The position numbers and the translations under genes are program-made. Source: Chromatiales bacterium (GTDB lineage: Bacteria > Pseudomonadota > Gammaproteobacteria > Chromatiales > Chromatiaceae). From it: 36,413 nt of DNA. The notes under the pieces were generated by a model that had not been told where the DNA came from, made no database searches, and was given only the letters and a program-made list of their open reading frames with translations. Positions 1 to 9,131 of this stretch are shown here, one piece after another (position 1 is the stretch's first letter; each line of letters opens with the position of its first letter). The stretch lies in NCBI GenBank assembly GCA_030145425.1, contig JAQYVO010000289.1, positions 1 to 36,413 on the forward strand, read 5' to 3'.

Positions 1-734
1 GCATCGAATGCACGCCCCGTTGTGCCGATGCTGTTGCTGCCCATGAGCCACAGGTAGATGGGTGCCAGCTCCTCGGGTGTTTTCAGGGTTCTCGGGTCCT
101 CTCCCGGATACGCCAGGCTGCGCAGATGGGTCCGGGTGGGACCCGGGTCGATGCTGTTAACCCGAATTGCGCTGCTCTCTCGGGTCTCGTCGGCCAGTAC
201 CTGCATCAGGCCCTCGGTACCGAACTTGGAAACCGCGTAGGCCCCCCAGTAGGCTTTTGCGGTGCGGCCAACCCGGTCCGAGGTGAAGACCACGGAGGCG
301 TCTTCCGCCTTGCGCAGCAGCGGCATGCAGGCCTGGGTGAGCATGAAGGGAGCATTGAGGTTGACCTGCATGACCTTGTACCAGGTCTCTATGTCATAGT
401 CATCTATCCGGCTCAATAGCTGCAGCTGCGCGGCATTATGCAGTATTCCTTCCAGCGAGCCGAACTCTGTCAGGAGCGTTTGGGCAAGCTCGGTGTAGTC
501 GTGATCCCTGGCTCCCTCCAGATTCATCGGATAGATAGCCGGGGCGGTGCCGCCGGCTTCCTCGATGGCATCGTAGACGGCTTCCAGTTTCCCCAGCGTC
601 CGTCCCAGCAGAACCACGGTTGCCCCATGGGCAGCATAGGCCAAGGCGGCTGCGCGCCCAATACCGTCGCCTGCCCCTGTGACCAGCACGGTGCGTCCTG
701 TCAGGAGGTTATTTGATGGGGAGTAGTCGTCCAT
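1..734 (-). CDS. yciK: YciK-type short-chain dehydrogenase/reductase (3' end cut off)
   Basis: NAD(P)-dependent oxidoreductase of the classical SDR fold, physiological substrate unknown. The reverse-strand reading begins at an ATG at 734 and stays open to the window edge, so the last few residues are missing. The glycine-rich nucleotide-binding motif GAGDGIG is at residues 20-26, followed by an HNAAQL motif and the catalytic Tyr/Lys in AYAVSK, with a serine in VVFTSD. The late sequence up to GRAFDA fits the YciK subgroup rather than fatty-acid FabG enzymes. It follows mupP and ubiG on the same strand, an order known from Pseudomonas, so the three are probably one transcript. The subgroup call is firm, the biochemical role is not. 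Confidence 0.9.
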   Translation of the reverse strand, partial: MDDYSPSNNLLTGRTVLVTGAGDGIGRAAALAYAAHGATVVLLGRTLGKLEAVYDAIEEAGGTAPAIYPMNLEGARDHDYTELAQTLLTEFGSLEGILHNAAQLQLLSRIDDYDIETWYKVMQVNLNAPFMLTQACMPLLRKAEDASVVFTSDRVGRTAKAYWGAYAVSKFGTEGLMQVLADETRESSAIRVNSIDPGPTRTHLRSLAYPGEDPRTLKTPEELAPIYLWLMGSNSIGTTGRAFD

Positions 735-798
735 GTCTTGCGATTTTACGTTATTTTAAACCAATTCCGGGACATTGTTGAAGGCGCATCTGCATGGG

Positions 799-1488
799 TC
801 AGAAGTCCCGATCAGTCCAGTTCAACACCTGTAGGGGATGATCGATAGCGCCATCGGCGCCCCATTCTTCCGGATTGTCTTCATTCCCTATATAGCCGAA
901 CAATGCGGTGAGCGTCCTGTTGCCCGCGCTGTTGCCGGCCTCGATATCCCTTCTGGCGTCACCGATATAGAGTGTCTCGGCGGGGTCGCGCCGGGCTAAC
1001 CCGCAGGCATGAATAATTGGCATGGGGTGGGGTTTGCGATAGTCGGTTGTGTCTCCGCTGACAATGGCCGCGGCTCTGTCCGAGAGACCCAGCTGCCGCA
1101 TCAAGGGCTCGGTCAACCAGCCCGGTTTGTTGGTTACGATGCCCCAGGGAATGTCCCGCTGCTCCAGTTGCTCGAGCAGTTCCTCCATGCCGGGAAACAG
1201 GGTCGTCTCCCTGGCCAGGTGATTCTTATAGATATCAAGCAGCTGCTCGCGGTAGGTGTCGAACCGAGGGTGGTCGGGTTCGATGCCGAAACCCAGTGTG
1301 ATCAGGGCAACAGCCCCATGAGAAACCTGCAGCCGGATAGATTCCAGTGGGAGTTGCGGCCGGCCGTTTGCGACCAGTGTCCGGTTCAGCGCGAAGGCCA
1401 GGTCTGGCGCCGTATCCGCAAAGGTCCCGTCGAGGTCAAACAGCACCAGACGAATTGGCCTGAGGTGGGAGGTATCAGTCGTCTCCAT
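799..1488 (-). CDS. mupP: HAD-family phosphatase, probably N-acetylmuramic acid 6-phosphate phosphatase MupP
   Basis: HAD hydrolase of about 229 residues. Visible motifs are the nucleophile loop DLDGT (18-22), TNKP (119-122), the KP lysine (152) and GD...D (176-181). Automatic pipelines usually call such genes phosphoglycolate phosphatase. The position between ubiG and yciK and the C-terminal stretch [16 protein letters not shown] followed by DHPL match what I remember of Pseudomonas MupP, which dephosphorylates MurNAc-6-P in the AnmK-MupP-AmgK-MurU cell-wall recycling route. I chose the ATG at 1488, which overlaps the end of ubiG by 14 bases and puts DLDGT near the N-terminus. An in-frame ATG at 1518 would add 10 residues; neither has a clear Shine-Dalgarno sequence. 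The function is inferred and Gph remains possible. Confidence 0.85.
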   Translation of the reverse strand: METTDTSHLRPIRLVLFDLDGTFADTAPDLAFALNRTLVANGRPQLPLESIRLQVSHGAVALITLGFGIEPDHPRFDTYREQLLDIYKNHLARETTLFPGMEELLEQLEQRDIPWGIVTNKPGWLTEPLMRQLGLSDRAAAIVSGDTTDYRKPHPMPIIHACGLARRDPAETLYIGDARRDIEAGNSAGNRTLTALFGYIGNEDNPEEWGADGAIDHPLQVLNWTDRDF

Positions 1489-2194
1489 GTCGGTGGCAGC
1501 TGACCATATAGTTGACATCCACGTCCCGGGGCTCCAGGCGGTACTTGCGCGTCAAGGGATTGTATACCAGGCCCGTGATATCGTCGGTGGTCAGACCGGC
1601 CTGCCGGATCCAGAGATTCAATTCCGATGGCCGGATGAAATTGCTGAAGTCATGGGTGCCTTTGGGCAGAAGGTTGAGAACATACTCGGCACCAATGATG
1701 GCAAACAGATAGGATTTCGGGTTTCGATTAAGGGTGGAGAAGAACAGGTGGCCGCCCGGCCTGGCCAGCCTGGCGCAGGCCGCCACGACCGAACCTGGAT
1801 CAGGGACATGTTCCAGCATCTCCATACAGGTCACGATATCGAATGTGCCGGGTATCTCATCGGCGAGCTGTTCCACGGGAATGCGCTCGTAGTTGACCTT
1901 CAACCCGGATTCCAGCAGGTGCAGACGTGCCACCTCCAGCGGCGCCTCGCCCATATCGATGCCTGTCACCTCGGCACCCTGACGGGCCATGCTTTCCGCC
2001 AGGATGCCCCCGCCGCAACCCACATCCAGGACCTTCCTTGACGCTAGACCGGCAATACGGTCGATATAGTCCAACCGCAGTGGATTGATTTCATGCAGGG
2101 GCTTGAACTCGCTGTTGGTGTCCCACCAGCGGGATGCGAGCGCTTCGAATTTACTGATTTCAGCGTGATCGACATTGAGAATCTGTTCTGTCAT
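1475..2194 (-). CDS. ubiG: Ubiquinone biosynthesis O-methyltransferase UbiG
   Basis: SAM-dependent methyltransferase that carries out both O-methylations in ubiquinone synthesis (on 2-polyprenyl-6-hydroxyphenol and on demethylubiquinol). The protein has 239 residues, the usual length. The N-terminus has the UbiG signature [20 protein letters not shown], and SAM motif [10 protein letters not shown], is at 55-63. Later come EMLEHVPDP and the UbiG-type HDFSNFI motif. It leads a minus-strand operon with mupP and yciK, whose coding regions overlap or lie close. A TATAAT box lies about 27 bases upstream of the ATG. Confidence 0.97.
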   Translation of the reverse strand: MTEQILNVDHAEISKFEALASRWWDTNSEFKPLHEINPLRLDYIDRIAGLASRKVLDVGCGGGILAESMARQGAEVTGIDMGEAPLEVARLHLLESGLKVNYERIPVEQLADEIPGTFDIVTCMEMLEHVPDPGSVVAACARLARPGGHLFFSTLNRNPKSYLFAIIGAEYVLNLLPKGTHDFSNFIRPSELNLWIRQAGLTTDDITGLVYNPLTRKYRLEPRDVDVNYMVSCHRHGDD

Positions 2195-2610
2195 TGCTAG
2201 GCCCTTGAAGAATTCGCTGAATTATACCCAAATTACAATGACATGGCCGCGTCGTTTGAATTCTTGCGGCCGGAAGTCCAAATAGTCGTTTAATTATTGG
2301 TAAAACTACATTAATATCCCGGCGTTATCGATAATGCTGACCCATGTTTTGGGCTCATGATGCATGGAAAATCACTATGGTCTACAAAAAAAATTTCTGT
2401 AACGGGTACTGCCTCAAAGAAGCCTGTACTGGATTGATAGACAATGCCGAAATCCAAAAGCCGCACGGTGGCCGAAACAACGTCGTGAGAGAGCATCACC
2501 GATTTTATGTACTGCGTCTTTTGGGTTTGTCAGTTCCACCCTTTGTATGTAACTGATTAGAGCGCTGACGGTCTGGATCAGCGAGTCGCTTCCAAAACAA
2601 GAGGAACACA
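2195..2610. other. Intergenic region between divergent ubiG and the CHAD gene
   Basis: About 416 bases, more A+T-rich than the flanking genes. Beyond the candidate ubiG -10 box and the Shine-Dalgarno AAGAGGAA before the CHAD start, I find no RNA gene, clear repeat or recognisable protein. Short open frames here resemble no family I know. The CHAD promoter must lie here or nearby; TAATAT at 2312-2317 is a weak -10 candidate. Confidence 0.5.
2221..2226 (-). promoter_or_regulatory. Candidate -10 box for ubiG-mupP-yciK
   Basis: On the reverse strand these bases read TATAAT, a perfect sigma-70 -10 hexamer, about 27 bases before the ubiG start codon. No convincing -35 hexamer sits 16-18 bases upstream, so the promoter is plausible but unproven. 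Confidence 0.35.
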
Positions 2611-4194
2611 ATGTCTACTAATGCTCCCGAATTTCGCCTTTCCGGTGCGCATGCCTTGGCCGGCATAGAATCCGCGCTGAAATCAGAGTTTCGCCTGGAA
2701 GAGGAATCGGAAACAAGATTCGACCACGTCTACTACGATAGCTTCGACTGGCGGTTATACCAGGCGGGTGCCTATCTCCGGCGGGAATTCGAAAAGGACA
2801 GGCGGCACCTGATCATGTCGGGGCTGGGTGATGACAGTCCGAAAGAAAGTGTGGCCTTTACCGGGGATATGCCGCGATTTTATTGGGATTTTCCAGAGAG
2901 TGTCTTGAAAGAAAATATTTCGGACATATTGGATATTAGGGCTTTGCTGCCGTTATTCGAACTCCGGGGTGTGAGCAGGAGTTTCAGGATGCTGGACGAT
3001 GCGCGGAAGACGGTATTGCGAGTCCAGCTGAAGCAGGGTAGTACCTATGATGCCCAGGGTCGAATGGGGACTCACGTCGACGGGATTGTTCGCCTGGTTC
3101 CCGTCAGGGGGTACGAAAAATTCCTCAGAAAGGTATCGCGGTTTCTCACCGCCGAGATGGAACTGGTTGCCGTCACTGGCAGCCTTTTCGACGAGTTGCT
3201 GGCATCCATCGGTAAAGTTCCCAGCGACTACAGTTCGAAGCTCGATTTCTGGTTCACGCCGGACATGTATTCAGAGGCCGTGGCACGCCATATTCATCTG
3301 CATCTTCTCGACACGATTGAGAGCAATATTCCGGGAACCCGCGATGACCTGGATTCCGAATTTCTGCATGACCTGCGGGTCGCTGTGCGACGCACCCGGT
3401 CTGCACTCACCCAGATCAAGGGTGTCTTCCCGGAGGATGTGGTGGAGCGTTTCAAACCGCGCCTTGGCTGGCTCGGTCAGATAACCGGTCCAACCCGTGA
3501 CATGCATGTCTATCTGCTGGCATTCGAGGAGTACCGGGACAGCCTGCCCGAGCGCTATCGCAGGGATCTGGATCCCCTGCATCGCTTTTTGCTGGTTCAT
3601 CAGCGGACTGAACACGAGAAGATGGTGAAGCAGATGGAATCCGAAGAGTTCCTGCAGACACTGGCTGATTGGCGTTCCTATCTGGTAAGTCCGGATCCTG
3701 GGGCATCGGCTCTGCCGAACACCAGGAGTGCCGTTTCGGAGACGGCGGGCAAGCGCATCTACAAAATCTATAGCAGGGTGCTGGATGAGGGGTTGGCCAT
3801 CACGGATGAATCGCCGCCGGAGTCACTGCATGAACTCAGGAAGAATTGTAAAAAGCTGAGATATCTTATCGAGTTTTATAGGAGTATTTATCCAGAAAAA
3901 GACGTCAAACCAGCGATTCGGGCCTTGAAGATCCTGCTGGACAATCTGGGCCTGTTCCAGGACCTTGAAGTACAGGCCCTGAAACTCCAGGAGTTTGCGC
4001 ACCAGATGGGCAAGGAGGGTGAAGTCCCTCCGGATACTCTGTTGGCCATGGGTATGTTGGTGGATGGCCTTATGAAACGGCAGCATCAGGCACGCCACCG
4101 GTTTGGGCAGCGATTTGCCCTGTTCGCAGATAAAGAGAATCGAGACCATTTCAAACGTATGTTCAGCCAGGGCAAGGTGAAACAAGCCGCATGA
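2611..4194 (+). CDS. CYTH-like/CHAD domain protein (probable polyphosphate-associated protein)
   Basis: A protein of 527 residues. The first 230 or so resemble a divergent CYTH (triphosphate tunnel) domain: HVYYDSFDWRLYQAGAYLR is typical, but the EXEXK catalytic motif is not evident, so enzymatic activity is doubtful. From about 235 to 515 there is a CHAD domain with its two histidine/arginine helices, LHDLRVAVRRTRS (from 252) and LHELRKNCKKLRY (from 406). CHAD domains bind polyphosphate and can localise to polyphosphate or PHB granules; that is family knowledge. The start is supported by AGAGGA seven bases before the ATG. The stop overlaps the ParA-type gene by ATGA, so the two are translationally coupled. 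I infer a role in polyphosphate binding or granule handling. Confidence 0.9.
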   Translation: MSTNAPEFRLSGAHALAGIESALKSEFRLEEESETRFDHVYYDSFDWRLYQAGAYLRREFEKDRRHLIMSGLGDDSPKESVAFTGDMPRFYWDFPESVLKENISDILDIRALLPLFELRGVSRSFRMLDDARKTVLRVQLKQGSTYDAQGRMGTHVDGIVRLVPVRGYEKFLRKVSRFLTAEMELVAVTGSLFDELLASIGKVPSDYSSKLDFWFTPDMYSEAVARHIHLHLLDTIESNIPGTRDDLDSEFLHDLRVAVRRTRSALTQIKGVFPEDVVERFKPRLGWLGQITGPTRDMHVYLLAFEEYRDSLPERYRRDLDPLHRFLLVHQRTEHEKMVKQMESEEFLQTLADWRSYLVSPDPGASALPNTRSAVSETAGKRIYKIYSRVLDEGLAITDESPPESLHELRKNCKKLRYLIEFYRSIYPEKDVKPAIRALKILLDNLGLFQDLEVQALKLQEFAHQMGKEGEVPPDTLLAMGMLVDGLMKRQHQARHRFGQRFALFADKENRDHFKRMFSQGKVKQAA

Positions 4195-4934
4195 GAATTA
4201 TCGGTGTATACAATATAAAAGGCGGTGTCGGCAAGACGGCAACGGCGGTGAATCTGGCTTTTCTGTCGGCTCAGGAAGGCCACAGGACGCTCATCTGGGA
4301 TCTGGATCCACAGGCGGCTGCAACTTTCTATCTCCGGGTTAAACCCAAGATCAAGGGTGGCAGTCGTAAAATGTTCCGGGGTAAGCGGGAACTGGACGGA
4401 TTAATCAAGGGTACGGATTTCGAGAATCTGGATCTTCTGCCGGCGGAGTTTTCCTACCGAAACATGGATTTGATGCTCAGCGAACGGAAAAAGCCGGCTA
4501 GACAGTTGCTGAGACTGCTGCGGCCGTTGTCGGAACAGTTCGATAATGTCATTCTCGACTGCCCGCCGAATATCTCCCTGGTTTCGGAGAATATTTTCAG
4601 GGCCGCAGATGCACTGCTGATCCCGACCATCCCCGGCACCTTGTCCATCAGAGCCTATCACCAACTGCTGGATTATCTTCGGGAAAACAAGGTCAGAGGT
4701 GTTGACCTGATGCCTTTCTTTTCCATGGTGGATCGAGACAAACACCTCCAGGCGGAGGTCATGCAGGATATGACGGCTTCAAATCCCGAGATGCTCTCTG
4801 CACGCATTCCTTATGACGGCGACGTGGAAAAAATGGGCATTCATCGCGCACCGGTGGGTGAGTTCGCGCCTCAGACCAATGCCTGGGAGGCCTACCGGGC
4901 ATTGTGGGCTGAGGTTGTGCAGCGCCTTAAATAG
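4191..4934 (+). CDS. Orphan ParA/MinD-type ATPase coupled to the CHAD gene
   Basis: A deviant Walker-A ATPase of 247 residues. KGGVGKT is at 10-16 with both the signature and the catalytic lysine, the Walker A' motif WDLDPQ is at 36-41, and the Walker B stretch VILDCPP is at 120-126. Such ATPases form ATP-dependent dimers that bind DNA or membrane and position plasmids, chromosomes, carboxysomes or chemoreceptor arrays. There is no ParB gene and no parS-like repeat nearby, so this is an orphan ParA. It overlaps the CHAD gene by four bases and ends five bases from the convergent RND gene. The natural inference is that its cargo or adaptor is the CHAD protein. Confidence 0.92.
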   Translation: MRIIGVYNIKGGVGKTATAVNLAFLSAQEGHRTLIWDLDPQAAATFYLRVKPKIKGGSRKMFRGKRELDGLIKGTDFENLDLLPAEFSYRNMDLMLSERKKPARQLLRLLRPLSEQFDNVILDCPPNISLVSENIFRAADALLIPTIPGTLSIRAYHQLLDYLRENKVRGVDLMPFFSMVDRDKHLQAEVMQDMTASNPEMLSARIPYDGDVEKMGIHRAPVGEFAPQTNAWEAYRALWAEVVQRLK

Positions 4935-4939
4935 CAGAC

Positions 4940-7900
4940 TCAATTCTTGGTCGCGATGAGGCGATAGACCGAAGGTACCAGCAGCAGGGTCACCAGGGTC
5001 GAAAACAGCAGGCCGGAGACGATGGTGACGGCCAGGGGCTGCAGCATCTCGGAGCCCTCGCCCAAGGCAAGGGCAAGGGGCAGCATACCCACGACCGTGG
5101 TCAATGTGGTCATCAGGATGGGACGCAAGCGCAGCCGGGCCGCTTCGATCACCGCATCCAGTGGGGGAAGGCCGCGGGAGCGCGAGATCTCGATATACTC
5201 CACCAGCACGATAGCATTGTTCACCACAATGCCCGCCAGCATGATGAGCCCCAGCCATACCGGCATTGAGAGTGGCAGGCCCGTTGCGTGCAGCCCTATG
5301 GCTACACCGATAACGGAGAAGGGGACGCTGAACATGATAACCAGGGGATTGCGAAGAGATTCGTACTGGACAGCCATAACCACGAACACCAGAAAGAGTG
5401 CCATTGCCAGCAGCTGATAACTGAGATTCCGGCCTTCCTTGAGTGTCTCCAGGTTACCCGCCTCGTAGATGCTGTAGCCCTTGGGGATCTCGAGGTTCTT
5501 CACTTGGTCCTCTGCTGCCGCGATGACCGTGACAAGGTTGACGTCACCTGTCAGGGATGCGGTCACCTCCACGAAGCGCTGCTGTCTGTCACGCATGATG
5601 GCCGAGGGGATGGGAACGATCTCGACCCTGGCGATGTCCGACAGCCGAACCGGCGTTCGGGGCTGGGAGTTGCTGAAGAGTATGATCTCCTCCACGTCCC
5701 CCGGCGTGGTCATCTGAGCCTGGTCGAGGCGCAGCAGTACATCGATGGCCCGGTCTTCGGAGATGAAATCCGTCACTTGCTGTCCCTGCAGGGCAAAGCG
5801 GACCGCTTTACCCACGTCATCCACCGTCAATCCGTAACCGGTGGCCCTTGAGCGATCGACCCGTATGGACAACTCCTGGTTTTTGTTTTCCGCCGAGTGC
5901 TCGGGATTGCGCAGCCCCTGCACCCCTTTTAGATTTTCGACCACCTTGTCTGCGATATCTTCCAGCACATCGAGATCCGGACCCTTGACCCGCAGGGCGA
6001 AATCGTCGTCGCTGCGATTGAACCGGATACCACGCACGCCGATGCTGTACATGCGCACTCTCACCCCGGCCATGCGGGCTGCGGCGATCTCTTTTTGAAC
6101 CCTGGCGATCCAGTCGCGGCTGCTTATGCTCCCGCGTTCCAGGAGCGGCTGCAGCTGCACCCGGATACTGGAACGGTTCGGCGATTCATGCTGGGAGCGG
6201 CCAAAAATATGGCCTCCCACGGTGGTGAATATGGTCTCGACCTCATCCTGACGGGCGAGGATCTCCTCGATTTGTGCAGTGGTCCGGTTCATCTCCGGGA
6301 TGTTGATGCCACGGTCTGCGGTGATACTGACCTGGATCTGCCCCTCGTCAAGGGTTGGGAGGAATATCTGTTTGACGTCTGCTATTCCCGGTATGGTCGC
6401 GAGCAAACCGCCGATAAACAGGGCCAGAATCAGCCAGGGCAGCCGAAGGGTCCAACCCAGTACCCGGGCGTAGGCATTCTGTACGACCTCCAGCACTTTG
6501 TTGGCGCCCCGCCGCAACCGCCCTTCCTCAACGGCGGGCACTCGTCCGGCAAGGGCGGGTACCAGCGTGAGTGCCACCAGCATGGACGCCAGTATGGCAG
6601 CGGAGATGGTAAAGATCAGTTCCCGGAACAGGAGTCCGACCAGGCCGGTGATGAACAGGAATGGCAGCACGGCCGCCAAGTTGGTGGAGGTCGATGCGAT
6701 GATGGCGCTGTTGACCTCGGACGCGGCACGCGTCGGGGCTTCGTCCACGCCTTCCCCGAGCCGCTGGTGCCGGTATATGTTTTCAAGCATGACGACCGTG
6801 CTGTCGACCAGCATGCCAATACCGAGGGCCAATCCACCCAGGGTCATGATGTTGAGTGTCAGTCCGGCGCTGGCCATCAGAATGAAGGTGACCAGTATGG
6901 CTATGGGAATGGCACTGCCGATAATCAGGGTGCGGCGCAGGCTCCCGAGAAACATGAACACTACCAGCATAGCCAGGGTGGCACCGCTGGCAGCCGCCGT
7001 GACGGCATTGTTGAGGGAGCGCCGCACGTAGCGCGCCTGATCGTCGACCCGGTGAATCTCCACATCCTGGGGTATCAGTCCATCCTGATCCAGTTTCTCC
7101 AATCGGGCATTGACCGCATCCACCACGCTGACGGTATTGGCCTGGGGCTGCTTCTGCACCGACAGTTTGATTCCAGGCAGCCCGTTCAGGCGTACCCGCA
7201 GGCGTTCGTCCTCCGAGCCGTCGATCACCTGCGCCACTTCACCCAGATGCAGCAGACGTGGTGCGCCATCGTCTGTTTCCATCCTTAGGGGCAGATCGAT
7301 GATCTCCTGGACAGTGCGGAAACGTCCGGCGGTGCGGCCGCTGATCTCACCGCGGTCCATCAGCAGCCGGCCCGCCGGGGTATCGGTATTGCCGGTTTCC
7401 AGGGCCTCCGACAGGTCAAGTATGTCCAACTGCAGACCGGCAAGGCGCTCCTGGTCCGCCACCACCTGGATTTCCCGGATCAAGCCACCCCCGATCTCTG
7501 CCGCAGCCACTCCGGGTATGTTGACCAGCCACTTGCCCAGGCTGTAATCCACCCAGCTTCTGAGCTCAACCGGACTGCGCAGCACGGAACTGACGACGTA
7601 CTCGGCGACCGGCCGTTGGGAGGGGTCTCTCTTATAGATGATCGGCGGGTCGATGGAGTCGGGTAGGAAGCGCTTGGCCCTGTCCAGCCTGGTGCTGGCA
7701 TCCCTCAGGGCCACATCGATGTCCTTTCCATACTCGAATGAGAGTGAAACACCGCTGCGGCCTTCACTGGTCTGGGATTCCACGTAAATGGCGTCTTCGG
7801 TAATCGCCAGCTGTTCCTCCAGTTGACGCGTGACCTCGTCCTCCATGATGGTTGCGGGCACGCCGGGATCGAGGACGCGAACCCTTATATCCGGATAGAT

Positions 7901-8047
7901 GATGTGGGGCAGCAGATCGATGTTAAGTCTCTGCAGGGCAAACAGCCCCAACACCATGACCGCGAGGGTGATCATCACCACACCGATGGGATGCCGGATG
8001 GACCAGGCAGCCAGCCCGCCGCTGATTGTCCCGGGAGATTTTCTCAT
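4940..8047 (-). CDS. RND-family efflux pump inner-membrane transporter (AcrB/HAE1-like)
   Basis: A proton-driven tripartite efflux transporter of 1035 residues, the normal AcrB length, with two copies of a TM1 + periplasmic loop + TM2-6 unit. The N-terminus WSIRHPIGVVMITLAVMVLG is TM1. TM4 contains GMLVDSTVVMLENI with Asp415 followed by Ser416, where AcrB has two aspartates. TM10 has GIVVNNAIVLVEYI with Asn943 where AcrB has Lys940. Substrate is not predictable; the motifs do not look like a heavy-metal CzcA/CusA. It overlaps the adaptor gene by ATGA. No outer-membrane channel gene is present, so a TolC-like partner elsewhere is expected. Confidence 0.95.
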   Translation of the reverse strand: MRKSPGTISGGLAAWSIRHPIGVVMITLAVMVLGLFALQRLNIDLLPHIIYPDIRVRVLDPGVPATIMEDEVTRQLEEQLAITEDAIYVESQTSEGRSGVSLSFEYGKDIDVALRDASTRLDRAKRFLPDSIDPPIIYKRDPSQRPVAEYVVSSVLRSPVELRSWVDYSLGKWLVNIPGVAAAEIGGGLIREIQVVADQERLAGLQLDILDLSEALETGNTDTPAGRLLMDRGEISGRTAGRFRTVQEIIDLPLRMETDDGAPRLLHLGEVAQVIDGSEDERLRVRLNGLPGIKLSVQKQPQANTVSVVDAVNARLEKLDQDGLIPQDVEIHRVDDQARYVRRSLNNAVTAAASGATLAMLVVFMFLGSLRRTLIIGSAIPIAILVTFILMASAGLTLNIMTLGGLALGIGMLVDSTVVMLENIYRHQRLGEGVDEAPTRAASEVNSAIIASTSTNLAAVLPFLFITGLVGLLFRELIFTISAAILASMLVALTLVPALAGRVPAVEEGRLRRGANKVLEVVQNAYARVLGWTLRLPWLILALFIGGLLATIPGIADVKQIFLPTLDEGQIQVSITADRGINIPEMNRTTAQIEEILARQDEVETIFTTVGGHIFGRSQHESPNRSSIRVQLQPLLERGSISSRDWIARVQKEIAAARMAGVRVRMYSIGVRGIRFNRSDDDFALRVKGPDLDVLEDIADKVVENLKGVQGLRNPEHSAENKNQELSIRVDRSRATGYGLTVDDVGKAVRFALQGQQVTDFISEDRAIDVLLRLDQAQMTTPGDVEEIILFSNSQPRTPVRLSDIARVEIVPIPSAIMRDRQQRFVEVTASLTGDVNLVTVIAAAEDQVKNLEIPKGYSIYEAGNLETLKEGRNLSYQLLAMALFLVFVVMAVQYESLRNPLVIMFSVPFSVIGVAIGLHATGLPLSMPVWLGLIMLAGIVVNNAIVLVEYIEISRSRGLPPLDAVIEAARLRLRPILMTTLTTVVGMLPLALALGEGSEMLQPLAVTIVSGLLFSTLVTLLLVPSVYRLIATKN

Positions 8048-9117
8048 TCGTTGTTTAGGGTTTCATTCACCGGACTGACAGTCTTGCCTTCCGTCAATCC
8101 AAGAAAACCCCGTCTTACGATATGCTGATCGGTTTCGAGTCCCTGCAGTATCTCGATACCGTCTCCGACCCGGATGCCGCTGCGCACCGGCACGCGAATG
8201 GCCTTGTGACCATCGTCCAGCAGGTAAACGAACTCCCCCTGGCGGTCTCTTCTGACTGCCTCGAACGGCACCACGATGCGTTCGACACGTGCCGTATCAA
8301 AGGTCACCCGGGCAAACTGTCCCGCGCGGGCACCTGCGGGTACCGGATCGAGGGCAACCTCGACGACGCCCTGTCGGGTTAAGGGGTCGAGTTCGGGATG
8401 GATCCGTTGTATTACCCCGGAAAATACACGGTCCCCCAGGGCATCGATACGGACGGACACCGGGTCGCCCTGTTTGAGATAGGGAAGCAGCAGTTCCGAA
8501 ATATGGATTTCGGTCATCAGGGTGCTGGGGTCCGCGATAGTGAGCAGGTGGCTGTGTTTTTCCACAACGTCACCCGGCTCGGCATTGCGTTCGGTGACGA
8601 TGCCGCCGAAGGGCGCTTTGATACGCGTGTATTCGAAGCGTGCCTGCAGCAGCCTTTGTTCAGCCACCGCAACATCAAGGGCCGTCTGTGTGCGGGCCCT
8701 TTCATCCTCGGAAGCGGCCCTTTTCTTGAGCAGGTCCTCGATTCGGTCCAGGTTCACCCGCGCCAGTTTGGTGGTGGCACGCGCCTTGTCCAGTTGAGCC
8801 CCGAGCAGACTGTCATCGAGGCGTACCAGCAATTCTCCGGATTCGACGGCATCGCCTTCGTAGAAGGGCAGGGCATCGATTCGCCCCTCCTCCTGAGTGT
8901 GGATGCGCACCCAGCGTCGTGTCCGCAGACTGCCCGAGCGTTCATGGGCCGTACTGACGCTCCTGCGCCGGACTTTCTCCACTTCCACCAGATGCTCACG
9001 GGCCCCCTGCGGCTTCTTCTTTCCGGCACCCGGTGATGGGGATTCGGTACATCCCTGTATCACGAGTAATGTCAGGAGAGCTGCGATCAGAGAGGCGATA
9101 CGGCTGCGGTACGACAT
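8044..9117 (-). CDS. RND efflux periplasmic adaptor lipoprotein (membrane fusion protein)
   Basis: AcrA/HlyD-type adaptor of 357 residues linking the RND pump to an outer-membrane channel. The signal peptide ends in a lipobox, LLVIQGC, giving a lipidated Cys23. A barrel-sandwich (lipoyl) half follows (GRIDALPFYEGDAVESGELL), then a short alpha-hairpin (about 100-145), the second lipoyl half (FEYTRIKAPFGGIVTERNAE), a beta-barrel domain and the membrane-proximal domain. It is followed by the pump gene with a 4-base overlap and preceded 14 bases upstream by the S24-like gene, so all three are probably co-transcribed. Confidence 0.94.
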   Translation of the reverse strand: MSYRSRIASLIAALLTLLVIQGCTESPSPGAGKKKPQGAREHLVEVEKVRRRSVSTAHERSGSLRTRRWVRIHTQEEGRIDALPFYEGDAVESGELLVRLDDSLLGAQLDKARATTKLARVNLDRIEDLLKKRAASEDERARTQTALDVAVAEQRLLQARFEYTRIKAPFGGIVTERNAEPGDVVEKHSHLLTIADPSTLMTEIHISELLLPYLKQGDPVSVRIDALGDRVFSGVIQRIHPELDPLTRQGVVEVALDPVPAGARAGQFARVTFDTARVERIVVPFEAVRRDRQGEFVYLLDDGHKAIRVPVRSGIRVGDGIEILQGLETDQHIVRRGFLGLTEGKTVSPVNETLNNE

Positions 9118-9131
9118 TGCGTTAACAGGCC

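Noticed and set aside
2344-2556. Short plus-strand frame (70 codons) between ubiG and the CHAD gene
   Set aside because: No Shine-Dalgarno sequence, unusual composition and no resemblance to a known family.
4191-4934. ParA-type gene as part of a plasmid or chromosome partition locus
   Set aside because: No ParB gene, no parS-like repeats and no origin features are nearby; the partner gene encodes a CHAD protein.
6095-7288. Long open frame (397 codons) on the plus strand inside the RND pump gene
   Set aside because: It lies opposite a clear transporter gene, its translation is Gly/Gln/His-rich without family motifs, and it is the expected by-product of G+C-rich codon use on the other strand.
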